Positions 1-8,733 of a DNA stretch of 64,000 nucleotides are shown in pieces (within the stretch, counting starts at the first letter, position 1; every line of letters begins with the position of its first letter). Source of the stretch: Gloeotrichia echinulata CP02 (GTDB taxonomy: Bacteria; Cyanobacteriota; Cyanobacteriia; Cyanobacteriales; Nostocaceae); NCBI GenBank assembly GCA_038087035.1, contig CP051187.1:2857001-2921000 (forward strand), given 5' to 3'. A model generated the notes under the pieces. That model did not search any database, was not told the origin of the DNA, and saw only the letters and a list, made by a program, of their open reading frames with translations. A program made the translations under genes and the position numbers.

Positions 1-17
1 TTTTCTCAGCGGCTGTT

Positions 18-1073
18 TCAATTAAACTGTTCAATAATTCCGCCACCTAAAACTTTATCGCCGTCGTACCACACAGCAGCTTGTCCAGGGGTGATACTAA
101 ACTGGGGTTCGTCAAACACCAAGCGGACACGGGAGTTTTCCAAAGGAATTACCGTGACTGGTGTCGGATGAGAACGATAACGAATTTGGACTTCGGCGTG
201 AATGGGGCTAGCTGGTTGTGCAATGGAAACCCAATTTACCCGATTTACAGTACATTCACCAAGAGTTGCTTTAGTGCGATCGCCGACTATCACCTTATTA
301 TTTGCTGCATCTAATTCAATCACATACAGCGGCTCCGGTGCAGCAATCCCCAACCCTTTGCGCTGTCCAATTGTGTAATGATGGACACCATCATGTTGCC
401 CCAAAACTTTACCGCTTGTGTCAACAATATCACCTGGCTTCGGCGCTAAGTATTTATCTAAAAATGCCCGCATGGAACCGTTGCTTTCCACCAAACATAA
501 GTCTTGACTTTCTGGCTTATCAGCGGTTGACAGACTGTATTCAGCCGCGAGGCGACGGGTATCACTTTTTTGTAAATCACCTAGGGGAAATATCGTAGCG
601 GCTAGTAAATCTTGAGACAAATCATAAAGGAAATAGGATTGGTCTTTATTGCGGTCAACAGCCCTTAATAACTGGTAACGCCCAGTAGTTTCGTCATAGT
701 TAATATTGGCATAATGACCAGTAGCGATGCGATCGCATCCCCATTGCTCACGGGCATATTGTACCATTGGGCCAAATTTCACAGTTTTATTGCACTGCGA
801 ACAAGGCAAAGGAGTGATTCCCGCACTGTAACCGTTGACTAAATAATCAACAATATTGGTTTGAAAGACATCCCGAATATCAACAACTTGATGGGGAATT
901 CCCAATTGTTCACAGATATTAGCCGCGTCGATCATACCTTCAGAGCAACACTGTCCTTTGCCTTTCATTAGCCAAAGGGTTAAACCGATAACTTCATAGC
1001 CCTGATTGTGCAGTATTGCTGCAGCGGTGGAACTGTCAACGCCACCAGAAAGACCAACGACGACTTTTTTCAT
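18..1073 (-). CDS. mnmA: tRNA-specific 2-thiouridylase MnmA
   Basis: MnmA adds sulfur to U34 of tRNA-Lys, -Glu and -Gln using ATP and a persulfide donor, in the cytoplasm. The sequence shows the N-terminal PP-loop GLSGGVDSS at residues 6-14, the first catalytic cysteine in CSQCNKTVKFG, the GHYA motif, and the second cysteine in KPESQDLCLVE, followed by the C-terminal beta-barrel half. The start at 1073 (MKKVVVGLSGG) gives 351 aa, the family size. An upstream ATG at 1124 would add 17 residues without family resemblance. The gene stands alone on the minus strand and is divergent from the SPOR-like gene. Confidence 0.95.
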   Translation of the reverse strand: MKKVVVGLSGGVDSSTAAAILHNQGYEVIGLTLWLMKGKGQCCSEGMIDAANICEQLGIPHQVVDIRDVFQTNIVDYLVNGYSAGITPLPCSQCNKTVKFGPMVQYAREQWGCDRIATGHYANINYDETTGRYQLLRAVDRNKDQSYFLYDLSQDLLAATIFPLGDLQKSDTRRLAAEYSLSTADKPESQDLCLVESNGSMRAFLDKYLAPKPGDIVDTSGKVLGQHDGVHHYTIGQRKGLGIAAPEPLYVIELDAANNKVIVGDRTKATLGECTVNRVNWVSIAQPASPIHAEVQIRYRSHPTPVTVIPLENSRVRLVFDEPQFSITPGQAAVWYDGDKVLGGGIIEQFN

Positions 1074-1302
1074 AACCTTATACAAGGACGGCACGGGAGC
1101 TTCGTGACTGATCGATTGTAGCACACCGATCCAAAAAATCCTTGCTAATCAAGCGCTTTACCTACTACGAGGGATTAGGGATATTTCTAGGGTGCGTTAT
1201 CGCTGAGGGTACGGCACTAATTTTCTAAAGATGTATTTATTGCCACCCAGAAAAACTAAATTTATACTACAAATATATACTAACTTGCTACAACAGTTAC
1301 CT

Positions 1303-2175
1303 ATGTCGAATACAATCACAAGGCAATATATCTTACTGTTCTTGGGGGGATGGTTAGCGCTGATTGCCCAGTCTACCCCAGCACAAGGGCAAATTAACAA
1401 CAATCGAATAATGCTTGCTCAAGTAGTTAACGGACTACCCCCAGCACCGCCTATGCAAGAGATTCCCACCAGTCAGCAGCCTATAATATTACAGCAGCCG
1501 ACACAACCGATGCAGTCAGTGCGGACTAATCAAGTTAACGAGTATGTCAACCCTTACCAATCAGTGCGGACTAATCAAGTTAACGAGTATGTCAACCCTT
1601 ACCAATCAGTGCGGACTAATCAATTTAACCAAAACTTGAGTGAGCGCTACTTGGTGTATGTGGATAATATGAATTATGATCAATTACAACGAGTACGTTC
1701 GATAGAACCTAGAGCCTATATCCGCCAGATGAATGGACGTTCCGTCATCCAGTCAGGGTCATTTAGCAGAGAATCTAACGCCCAACAGCGGGTGAGAGAA
1801 CTACAATTAAATGGTATCAATGGGGCACAAGTCGTCAGATCCTCGAACGGACAGGCAATAGTCGCTTTCAATAGCTATTCTAATAATATACAGAATAACA
1901 GAAGCTATTCTAATAATATACAGAATAACAGACGACCAGAAACTACCAGAGCATACTATGTCATCATTCCTGGCAAATTAGCAGAGTTAAATGTAATTGC
2001 TAACCGCATTCGCCAGAGTACAGGACGATATGAAGGGGGAATAGTCGAAAGACAAAATCCACGAGGAGCGCACGTAGCCGTAGGGCCTTTTAATAAACGT
2101 GCTGATGCAGAACAATGGAATAATTATGTGCGAAATTTGGGATATGGTAGTGCCAGAGTTTATTACGGAAGGTAA
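1303..2175 (+). CDS. Secreted SPOR-like repeat protein
   Basis: This 290-aa protein has an N-terminal hydrophobic signal (YILLFLGGWLALIAQSTPA) with likely cleavage near AQG. A low-complexity region follows with tandem repeats of the unit SVRTNQVNEYVNPYQ, then two beta-alpha-beta segments. One contains QSGSFSRESNAQQRVREL and the other HVAVGPFNKRADAEQW, both like SPOR (sporulation-related) peptidoglycan-binding domains. A cell-envelope role is inferred; the exact partner is unknown. The start at 1303 was chosen because it sits directly before the signal peptide; an ATG at 1231 would put 24 non-signal residues in front. A 30-bp direct repeat around 1871-1930 encodes a second short repeat (RSYSNNIQNN). 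Confidence 0.7.
   Translation: MSNTITRQYILLFLGGWLALIAQSTPAQGQINNNRIMLAQVVNGLPPAPPMQEIPTSQQPIILQQPTQPMQSVRTNQVNEYVNPYQSVRTNQVNEYVNPYQSVRTNQFNQNLSERYLVYVDNMNYDQLQRVRSIEPRAYIRQMNGRSVIQSGSFSRESNAQQRVRELQLNGINGAQVVRSSNGQAIVAFNSYSNNIQNNRSYSNNIQNNRRPETTRAYYVIIPGKLAELNVIANRIRQSTGRYEGGIVERQNPRGAHVAVGPFNKRADAEQWNNYVRNLGYGSARVYYGR
1516..1629 (+). repeat. 45-bp tandem repeat inside SPOR-like gene
   Basis: Two complete 45-bp copies begin at 1516 and 1561 and a partial third begins at 1606, in frame. They encode repeats of SVRTNQVNEYVNPYQ. The first two copies look identical, which suggests recent duplication. Confidence 0.9.
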
Positions 2176-2199
2176 AGTTAAAAGTGAGGAGTTAGGAGT

Positions 2200-2292
2200 T
2201 ACAGCCATTTTCAGGTAAATAGACCACGCTTTTGGGGCGCAAGGCCTTGCGCCCTTACAAAGATCTCTGGTTATTGGGTGAAAATTGCTGTA
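2200..2292. repeat. 94-bp palindromic MITE-like element, copy 1
   Basis: The element begins TACAGCCATTTTCA and ends TGAAAATTGCTGTA, giving terminal inverted repeats, with the inner palindrome GGGGCGCAAGGCCTTGCGCCC at 2234-2254. Related copies of 95 and 94 bp lie at 12628-12722 and 26900-26993, and a partial one near 22820-22900. Confidence 0.8.
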
Positions 2293-2316
2293 AGAGTTAA
2301 GAGTTAGGAGTTGGGA

Positions 2317-3894
2317 GTGAGGCTAGAACAAATTTCCCAAGTAGTAGTTACGGCCGCACAGATGCGAGATATTGAAGCGCGGATCTTTGCCGCGGGAATA
2401 CCTGTAGCTGCTTTAATGGAAAAGGTAGCGGGATTAATTACCCGTCGCATTCAAGAAATTTACCCGAACTCTGTATCTGGGGAGGTGACGCAAATCTCTC
2501 CCCCCATCGGAGACCGTGTGGGTATTCTGGTCGGTCCGGGTCATAATGGGGGTGATGCTTTGGTAGTCGCCCGTGAGTTGCACTTCCGCGCTTATGCGGT
2601 TTGGATTTATCATCCTTTTTCTCAGGTAAAGGAATTAACTTCGCAGCATTTACAGTATGCTCGGAGTTTGGGTATTCCTTTTTATCAAACAATTGAAGAG
2701 TTGCCTGATTGTGATATACTAATTGATGGATTGTTTGGTTTTGGCTTAGAAAGAAACCTGACTGATGCGATCGCCTCGGCAATTAATCAATTAAATCAAT
2801 GGCACAAGCCGATGATTAGTATTGATTTACCTTCAGGTTTGCATACCGATACAGGCGCAGTTTTGGGAACTGCAATTCACGCTACCCATACGTTGTGTCT
2901 GGGTCTATGGAAGCTGGGTTTATTACAAGATCAGGCGTTAGACTATCTGGGAAAAGCTGAGTTAATTGATTTTGATATTCCCTTGGCTGATGTGCAAGCT
3001 GTGTTGGGAAATGCACCGAAGATTAAACGGATCACTACAAAAACAGCAGTTTCTACTTTACCTTTACCTCGTCCACTAGTCACCCACAAATACAAAGAAG
3101 GACATTTACTGTTAATTTGTGGTTCGCGTCGCTATGCTGGGGGGGCGATTTTAACTGCTTTGGGCGCCCGCGCTAGTGGTGTGGGAATGCTGTCAATTGC
3201 TGTACCAGAGTCGTTGAAATCGATTTTGGTGTCACATTTACCAGAGGCGCTGATTATTGGTTGTCCAGAAACGGAAACTGGAGCGATCGCCCAATTACAA
3301 TTACCAGAGAACACAGATTTAAGTTCCTTTGCGGCGATCGCCTGTGGTCCTGGTTTAACTACAGATAGTCATCCTATTGTACAACAGGTGATTGAGAGCG
3401 ATCGCCTTTTGGTTCTCGATGCTGATGCTTTGAATATTCTAGCACAATTAGGAACAATCCCCACCTTACAAAAACGTCAGGCGCCAACAGTACTCACCCC
3501 CCACACTGGTGAATTTAAGCGGTTATTTCCCGATCTTCCCGATGCTAACCAAGACAGAGTTAAGGCGGTGCAGGCTGCGGCAACGCAAAGCGGGGCAATA
3601 GTATTATTAAAAGGGGCACGAACTGCCATATCAAACCCCGAAGGTAGGGTTTGGATAAATCCTGAAAGTACCCCAGCTTTAGCCCGTGGTGGAAGTGGCG
3701 ATGTGTTAACTGGGCTACTTGGTGGGTTATTGGCGCAAACAGCAAATCGGGAGGTTCCGGTGTCAGATATCGTTGCAACTGCTGCTTGGTGGCATTCTCA
3801 AGCTGGTATTTTAGCAGCCTCTGAGCGCACTGAGTTAGGTGTTGATGCCTTTACATTGACACAATATTTGTGGAAATTTATCAGTATTTTTTAG
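2317..3894 (+). CDS. nnr: Bifunctional NAD(P)H-hydrate epimerase/dehydratase
   Basis: This enzyme repairs damaged NADHX and NADPHX in the cytoplasm. The N-terminal half (about residues 1-220) is the YjeF_N epimerase with GPGHNGGDALVVAREL. The C-terminal half (about 230-520) is the ribokinase-like ADP/ATP-dependent dehydratase with ARGGSGDVLTGLLGG. The 525-aa length matches the fused bacterial enzyme. GTG at 2317 is preferred because AGGAG at 2306-2310 lies 6 nt upstream; TTG at 2311 directly abuts that ribosome site. The ribosome site belongs to a GTTAGGA-type heptamer repeat. The gene is monocistronic and follows a palindromic repeat. Confidence 0.92.
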   Translation: MRLEQISQVVVTAAQMRDIEARIFAAGIPVAALMEKVAGLITRRIQEIYPNSVSGEVTQISPPIGDRVGILVGPGHNGGDALVVARELHFRAYAVWIYHPFSQVKELTSQHLQYARSLGIPFYQTIEELPDCDILIDGLFGFGLERNLTDAIASAINQLNQWHKPMISIDLPSGLHTDTGAVLGTAIHATHTLCLGLWKLGLLQDQALDYLGKAELIDFDIPLADVQAVLGNAPKIKRITTKTAVSTLPLPRPLVTHKYKEGHLLLICGSRRYAGGAILTALGARASGVGMLSIAVPESLKSILVSHLPEALIIGCPETETGAIAQLQLPENTDLSSFAAIACGPGLTTDSHPIVQQVIESDRLLVLDADALNILAQLGTIPTLQKRQAPTVLTPHTGEFKRLFPDLPDANQDRVKAVQAAATQSGAIVLLKGARTAISNPEGRVWINPESTPALARGGSGDVLTGLLGGLLAQTANREVPVSDIVATAAWWHSQAGILAASERTELGVDAFTLTQYLWKFISIF

Positions 3895-4353
3895 TCAACA
3901 CTTCAGTGCTTCCCTCGTTCCCAGTCTCAGACTATTGGTGACAACTTAAGAAAAAGGTAAGCTTGTCAACAGGTGCATCAACGGAAAAAACATGGGAACT
4001 TCTTGAGTAGGAAACCCAGACCACAAGCGATGCCAACGGCTGGCGCAGCCATCGTAAAATATACCAGCGCCTGAAAACGAAGCGATAGCAGCGCGGATGC
4101 AAGAGTTATTAACACCACTGGTATATCATATCGCGTATTTATTTGTATTTCTTGTCACAAAATTGCCGCAGTCGAGATGCAAAAGCTGGTAACTGTCTTG
4201 GGAATGTCAAGATATCCATATGTATTTGTTGGCATTTTAGTCAAGTTAGTGAAATATTTATTAACATAAAGATAAATTCAGCGTCATGAAACAGAAAAAA
4301 CTCTGACGGGGATTTCTCATCCATCACCAGATTTTTCACCAAGGGAGTAGAAG
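3895..4353. other. Intergenic region with one inverted repeat
   Basis: There is no convincing ORF. A 9-bp inverted repeat, ATATACCAG near 4058 and CTGGTATAT near 4119, encloses about 50 bp. A GGCTGGCGCAGCC-type dispersed repeat lies near 4033-4048. The last 100 bp are AT-rich and presumably carry the promoter of the following small gene. Confidence 0.4.
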
Positions 4354-4572
4354 ATGATGAACGACCGAAAGCCGTCCGATTCTAAGGTCTTCGTTGGTAA
4401 TATTAAAAATGGGATTTGGCTATTTGGACTGTCTTCCTGGCTATTTGGTATAACAGATCGCAGTATTGCTTCATTTGCAGATGGTTATCTGTCTGCTTTG
4501 GATTTAACGCAAATATTTACAGCCGTGACATTGTTGGTAGCGTGGGTATTTTTGAAGCCCAAAAGGATATAG
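4354..4572 (+). CDS. Small hypothetical membrane protein (72 aa)
   Basis: The family is not recognised. The 72-aa product has a polar N-terminus, a hydrophobic stretch around residues 19-33, and a second around 50-66 (LTQIFTAVTLLVAWVFL), ending in the basic tail KPKRI. This fits a two-helix inner-membrane peptide. GGGAG at about 10 nt upstream of the tandem ATGATG is a good ribosome site and supports expression. A 119-bp MITE begins 2 nt after the stop codon, so the original downstream context is lost. Confidence 0.6.
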   Translation: MMNDRKPSDSKVFVGNIKNGIWLFGLSSWLFGITDRSIASFADGYLSALDLTQIFTAVTLLVAWVFLKPKRI

Positions 4573-4574
4573 TC

Positions 4575-4693
4575 CAATACAGTTCAGTTAGGCTCTGATA
4601 TACACTTACGGGAACATCCAAAATTTTTTCTTCTAATGACAATTTTATTCGTGCCGTGCCCCTACGACAATTTTCCTTAACTGAACTGTATTG
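4575..4693. mobile_element. 120-bp MITE (CAATACAGTTCAG ends), copy 1
   Basis: The ends are CAATACAGTTCAGTTA and TAACTGAACTGTATTG. An inner segment contains a half palindrome with GTGCCGTGCCCCTAC. It matches 12443-12563 and 40661-40770. The 10-bp flanks differ on the two sides, so unlike copy 2 no target duplication is visible. Together with the truncated gene on its right, this suggests a deletion at this end. Confidence 0.85.
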
Positions 4694-5023
4694 GGGTAGA
4701 ATTGGATTTATTGGATCAACTGGGGGTGCAAATTGCGATCGCCATTCAACAAGCTACCGCCTACCAACAGTTACAGGTAGAATTAGCACAACGCAAACAG
4801 GCAGAAAAAAGCCTACGGGAAAGCGAAGAACGGTTCCGCTGTACTTTTGAACAAGCAGCGGTAGGTATCGGACATGTGTCACTGACTGGACAATTTATTC
4901 GCCTGAACCAGCGGTTTTGTGAAATTGTCGGTTATTCTCACGCTGAACTCCAAACCCTAACTTTTCAGCAAATCACCTACCCTGATGATTTAGCAACCGA
5001 CTTGGAGCAGGTCGAAAAACTAC
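4694..5023 (+). pseudogene. GAF-PAS sensor protein fragment
   Basis: An open frame without its own start encodes the end of a GAF domain (VELDLLDQLGVQIAIAIQQ), a short linker (QRKQAEKSLRESEERFR) and the start of a PAS domain (FEQAAVGIGHVSLTGQFIRLNQRFCEIVGY). Such arrangements occur in cyanobacterial sensor kinases and diguanylate cyclases. The 5' side is cut by the MITE at 4693 and the 3' side by the ISL3 end at 5024, so both ends of a once much longer gene are gone. A nominal TTG at 4702 could start a 112-aa ORF, but it is probably not functional. Confidence 0.8.
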
Positions 5024-5036
5024 GGCTATTGCGTAC

Positions 5037-5319
5037 TTAGCGTGCTAAATTGATAGGATAATGCCAAGAAAGTAAAGCTCTAATCTCAAAATTACGAAAG
5101 TTTCTAAATCCAAATCCACTTCGCTTTATTAACTTCAGTTTATTATTTATTCCTTCTACTACTCCACTGGTAGTCCTTCGTTCAAAATATCCGACTATTT
5201 CTCCAAACCACCGTTTAATTGTCTGCACACTTCTTTGATAATATGGTTCAGCTTTTTTTAACCAATTGATTAATTCTAGCGTTCCCGTTACCACATTTTT
5301 ATTGTCTTCAAATAAATTG
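5037..5319 (-). pseudogene. ISL3-family transposase, C-terminal remnant
   Basis: In minus-strand reading it encodes NLFEDNKN followed by a segment with TIKRWFGEIVGYFERRTTSG, GVVEGINNKLKLIKR, and finally LLSWHYPINLAR. This is the conserved C-terminus of ISL3 transposases, including the catalytic glutamate region (GVVEGINNK). The stop codon lies inside the IS terminal repeat. The N-terminal and central parts (about 300 aa) are missing. The break coincides exactly with the GG end of the 196-bp element at 5320. Confidence 0.85.
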
Positions 5320-5515
5320 GGTTCTTGCGTACTTAACGTGCTAAATTTTTAATTACAGTCGATAACTTTGTTTTAAAATCAAGGCTTACAGGCGCTTATA
5401 GCCAAAATTTTAATCATCAGACCTAAAAGGCAGTAAATAATGGCTGTCATCTTATCCCAGCAAGGATTTCAAGCTTATTTTTCAACATATTTAGCACGCT
5501 AAGTACGCAAGAACC
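5320..5515 (+). mobile_element. 196-bp ISL3-end MITE, copy A
   Basis: It starts GGTTCTTGCGTACTTAACG and ends CGCTAAGTACGCAAGAACC, about 27 bp of terminal inverted repeat. No ORF is present. By eye it differs from copy B (27148-27343) at only one base (AAGGATTTC against AAGGAGTTC). Internal hallmarks are GGCTTACAGGCGCTTATAG and an AATAATGGCTGTCAT stretch. Confidence 0.9.
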
Positions 5516-6272
5516 CTTCTTGTTTGCCTTCTAGTCTACCTTCTAGTCTACCTTCTAGTCTACCTTCTTGTTTTGCTCTTTCACGGTCTTGCTGATAAAG
5601 TGGTTCTAATCGCATAATTAACTCCCGATCATCTTCTTCTAAATCTTGATTGATTCTCAAATTTTCGCGCAAGTTGTAAACTAATTCGAGTGTTACTTTC
5701 TGGTATGGATGATTTAATGGTAACGCTTCCAACTCCACTATCGCCTGTGACTGTACAGTTCCCCTACCAAGAATTCTTAACCATAACGTCTCTGGTGTTG
5801 ACGGTAGCTGGTGGATGACTACAATTGCCGTCCGTAGAGCTTCTGGTAGAAAATATACCCCTCTTAACCAATCAGATTTTGGTATCGCACCAAAACTAGA
5901 TAATCGTGCTGGGGATGCTGTAGGAGTGAGAACCCATAATTTGGGAATGTCTGACTCAACAGGTGAGGTTTTGTTTCGATTCGCCTCCCGCTGTAATGCA
6001 CCCCTAACTTCTAATAATTTTAGCAGACAGTCGCAGATTTCATCAGTAGATGCTGCATTACGAAATGGCTCGAAGATTGCTGGATATTCGGCAAATATTC
6101 CCAGCAATCCTAAGATTTGTAAACTAGTAGTCTGTTGGACTGAAGGAGTGAAGATAACATCAATTTCTTTGACCTCTCCTGCTACCTTAGATGATGCTTT
6201 TACTTCTCCATAAGCTTTGAGTAATTCTTGCAAATAATCCTTAGCAAATTGGTCATGAATAAATCGAGTCAT
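5516..6272 (-). pseudogene. Rpn-like nuclease-family protein, C-terminus truncated
   Basis: This frame of about 250 residues opens with MTRFIHDQFAKDYLQELLKAYG and contains GEVKEIDVIFTP and ESDIPKLWVLTPTASP. It ends in tandem RLEG repeats followed by KQEG. It resembles cyanobacterial Rpn/PDDEXK-type proteins (recombination-promoting nuclease relatives, often annotated as putative transposases). The last three residues (LRT) and the stop come from the 196-bp element at 5320-5515, so the natural C-terminus is lost. The annotated ORF would run 5499-6272. Function is uncertain. Confidence 0.65.
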
Positions 6273-6400
6273 GCAATTTTTGAGATTGTGATTAATCAGA
6301 TTTTATCAAATTCAGGACATTTCTAGGACTGTTATTTGATTTTTGAAATATACGTAGGCATTGCCCACCATATCCAAAGTTTATAAGTTCATAATAAACA

Positions 6401-6433
6401 AGATACCCGACTTCTTTGATAAGTCGGGTATCT
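6401..6433 (-). terminator. Hairpin terminator after the GTPase gene
   Basis: AGATACCCGACTT and AAGTCGGGTATCT form a perfect 13-bp stem with a 7-nt loop, just beyond the stop codon of the minus-strand GTPase gene. On the minus strand it is followed by the T-rich TTGTTTATT. Confidence 0.75.
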
Positions 6434-6442
6434 GCAGCCGAG

Positions 6443-8353
6443 TCAAACATTCAAATAATAATTAAACCGCTCTTGTAGTTGTTCAATTGTCAAATTCTGA
6501 CTCCAATATTCTACCAAAGCGTGACCAAATGCCCAGGCATTTCGGTCTGGTGTGGCGGGGTTTTCTAACAGCAAAGACCACAATGATAACAGGTCAAAAT
6601 TGCGGCTATGGTTTTCACCATTTCTTAACAGCGAAAACAAGTCATAAGCCATCTGCAGTTTACCAATTACAATAGGCAATTGTTCCACAGGAATTTGCTC
6701 GGCGAGGAGATAAGCTAAGGTAGGCGAACCCGTTGATAATGTAGAGATAAATTGCAAAACGGGACTTTTAACCAGTGCTGTAAGTCCCTGGGTTGTCGCC
6801 ATCTGGAAGGTGTAATGGTCGATGATTTTCGCAGCTGCGACAGTGCGGGCTTCGAGATTACGCAAAAATCGGGCTAGACGCAGTTGTTTGGCTGGTGCGA
6901 TCGCCTCTATTACTCCCAAAGATAGCGCTTCTACACCCCAAGCGACTCGACCGATTTTGCTATCACTCGTGACAACCGGCAAAACTAAATTACTGAAATC
7001 AGCTAGCAATTGGGCGCGATATTCCGTAGCTTCGCGAATTGCAATTTCTTTTGGAAGATCGCCCCATTCCCAATCATAAGGTGGCACCCATTCGCGAATC
7101 GGACGCAAACGATCTACTTGGGTAACAATTGTAATTGCAGGTAAATCGCTGACTTCAGCTTTCATGTCTTGCAAAAAGTCCACATCCATTTGTAGGGCTG
7201 GATCGAGGGCTGGGGTAACTAACAATAATAAGTCTGCGTTGCTAGCATAATCCAGGACTTGCTCACGCAGATTTCCCCGGTTAATTTGTTCATACCCTGG
7301 TGTATCCCAAAGTGTTAGGCTTTCTGTATTGCCAGTTTGCCAGTAATAATTCTGAATCTTATCTGTACTAGGTAATACATCTACCTCCGCTAAATCAGCT
7401 TGAAACAACGTGTTAATTAAGCTACTCTTCCCCGCACCAGTCCGCCCCACTAGGAGAATATTGACAGGTTTCTGTGCCACCGCCTCAGCCGGTTCTGCTT
7501 GCGCCAGAATGTCTCGCAAAGTTTGGGTTTTGGCTTTGGGTAAGGTAGGTGTGGAGGTGGGAAACTTGGAAGCTGGTAAGGTGTTACCGCCATAAAGTGC
7601 GATCGCCTGACGACATAAATTCCTCAGCGCAGCTTCGCGCAACATCTGACTCAAATTTACCAACAGTTGCTGATTGGCTTGGTCATTATAACGCTTACTG
7701 GCTTGTTTGGCGACGGCAGCGACTGGATTTAACATCCATTGTGCCCAATTCCAAACTTGCCACAGTTTCCGGGCGGATGGCTCCAACTTGCGGTAGATTT
7801 CGTAAGCTTCGTATCCTTGACCTACGGTAACTTGATTGAGGGCTGGTGATAACTTTTGCATCCACCCATCCAAATCATCCATTGTCCCCCGAATTAACCC
7901 GTAAGCCTGAGTAATGTAAATATTCAATAGGGGATATTTAACTTCAGGATGGTAAATATGGGCAATAGCCTCCACCAGATTTTGGCATCTTGTCCAAAAG
8001 GTTTGCCAGTCTTCCCAAATTGGGCGATCGCTCTGTGCAGCTTTGAGAATATCCTGTAATGCTGCTTGTGCTTGATTCGTAACATCATTTCCCGCCTGAC
8101 CGACACTATCTGTAGTAGTAGATTTCAGTTCTTCACTAACTTCCGCCAATACAGCTTCTAACTGCTGGACCGCAGGACGAGTCCATTTCACCAGTAGCCA
8201 ACGCCAGCCCACGAGTAACAGAGTTAACACGCCCCAAATCCAGCTAATGCGCCATGCTTGAATTTGCAATCCTGCAGAGATTAGTAAAAAAGCGATCGTG
8301 AAGGCGATTGGGGTAGCTAATATTACCCACTGCCACAGTTTTAAGCGCACCAT
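6443..8353 (-). CDS. Membrane-anchored Era/dynamin-like GTPase
   Basis: The 636-aa protein has two N-terminal membrane segments (about residues 10-28 and 35-52). A helical region follows, then a G domain near residues 295-480. Visible motifs are G1 GRTGAGKSS, G3 DTPG (LTLWDTPGYEQ) and G4 TQVD (ITIVTQVDRLRP), and a G2 threonine is plausible in PSTDKIQ. The C-terminal 150 residues are helical. Such YfjP/HSR1-type GTPases are common in cyanobacteria, but their role is not established. Membrane remodelling or stress roles are inference only. The gene is single, with a hairpin at its 3' end and STRR repeats upstream. Confidence 0.8.
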   Translation of the reverse strand: MVRLKLWQWVILATPIAFTIAFLLISAGLQIQAWRISWIWGVLTLLLVGWRWLLVKWTRPAVQQLEAVLAEVSEELKSTTTDSVGQAGNDVTNQAQAALQDILKAAQSDRPIWEDWQTFWTRCQNLVEAIAHIYHPEVKYPLLNIYITQAYGLIRGTMDDLDGWMQKLSPALNQVTVGQGYEAYEIYRKLEPSARKLWQVWNWAQWMLNPVAAVAKQASKRYNDQANQQLLVNLSQMLREAALRNLCRQAIALYGGNTLPASKFPTSTPTLPKAKTQTLRDILAQAEPAEAVAQKPVNILLVGRTGAGKSSLINTLFQADLAEVDVLPSTDKIQNYYWQTGNTESLTLWDTPGYEQINRGNLREQVLDYASNADLLLLVTPALDPALQMDVDFLQDMKAEVSDLPAITIVTQVDRLRPIREWVPPYDWEWGDLPKEIAIREATEYRAQLLADFSNLVLPVVTSDSKIGRVAWGVEALSLGVIEAIAPAKQLRLARFLRNLEARTVAAAKIIDHYTFQMATTQGLTALVKSPVLQFISTLSTGSPTLAYLLAEQIPVEQLPIVIGKLQMAYDLFSLLRNGENHSRNFDLLSLWSLLLENPATPDRNAWAFGHALVEYWSQNLTIEQLQERFNYYLNV

Positions 8354-8397
8354 TGCCCTATACCTGCCTTGCGGAGAGTTCTTATATTATTGTCGAT

Positions 8398-8545
8398 CAT
8401 TGGGGATTGGGGATTGGGGATTGGGGACACTTCGGCAAGCTCAGTGCATCGCTGGGGACTGGGGATTGGGGATTGGGGATTGGGGATTGGGGACACTTCG
8501 ACAAGCTCAGTGCATCGCTGGGGATTGGGGGCTAGGGACTGGGGA
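8398..8545. repeat. STRR heptamer array (GGGGATT) with inserted repeat
   Basis: Runs of GGGGATT/GGGGACT heptamers alternate twice with a 28-bp unit containing CAAGCTCAGTGCATCGC. It is the STRR1-type short tandem repeat known from heterocystous cyanobacteria. Small ORFs across it on both strands are artefacts of the 7-bp periodicity. The G-runs could form G-quadruplexes on the plus strand. Confidence 0.85.
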
Positions 8546-8662
8546 AAAAGTATAAATACAATACAGATACTAAAACATACACAGTATTGCATCAGAGCAA
8601 GCTCCTCGCTTGCGCTTAGGGGGTTGGGGGTGGGGTTTTAGGGGACTTTTGCAAACCACTTC

Positions 8663-8686
8663 TTTGTAAAAAAAAAACTTTACAAA
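8663..8686. promoter_or_regulatory. Inverted repeat upstream of C1 peptidase gene
   Basis: TTTGTAAA and TTTACAAA flank an A-rich 8-nt spacer, and the symmetry extends imperfectly outwards to TTGCAA on each side. It lies 48 bp before the ATG and could be an operator or a leader hairpin. This is inference from position only. Confidence 0.35.
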
Positions 8687-8733
8687 TCACTTGCAATAAG
8701 TTATACAAATAATGCAATATTTTTAAAGTAAAA

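Larger units (their letters stand above)
5024..5515. mobile_element. Composite unit: ISL3 left half + 196-bp element
   Basis: The left end, GGCTATTGCGTACTTAG, is a two-mismatch copy of the family end GGTTCTTGCGTACTTAG. Then come the last codons of an ISL3 transposase (minus strand) and, from 5320, a full 196-bp element ending GCAAGAACC at 5515. The 492-bp unit is therefore bounded by proper inverted ends but carries only half an IS. It is complementary to the unit at 27148-27940. Confidence 0.75.

Noticed and set aside
8298..8641. Several overlapping ORFs rich in GLGIGDWG or NPQSPIP
   Set aside because: They are generated by the GGGGATT heptamer repeats on both strands.
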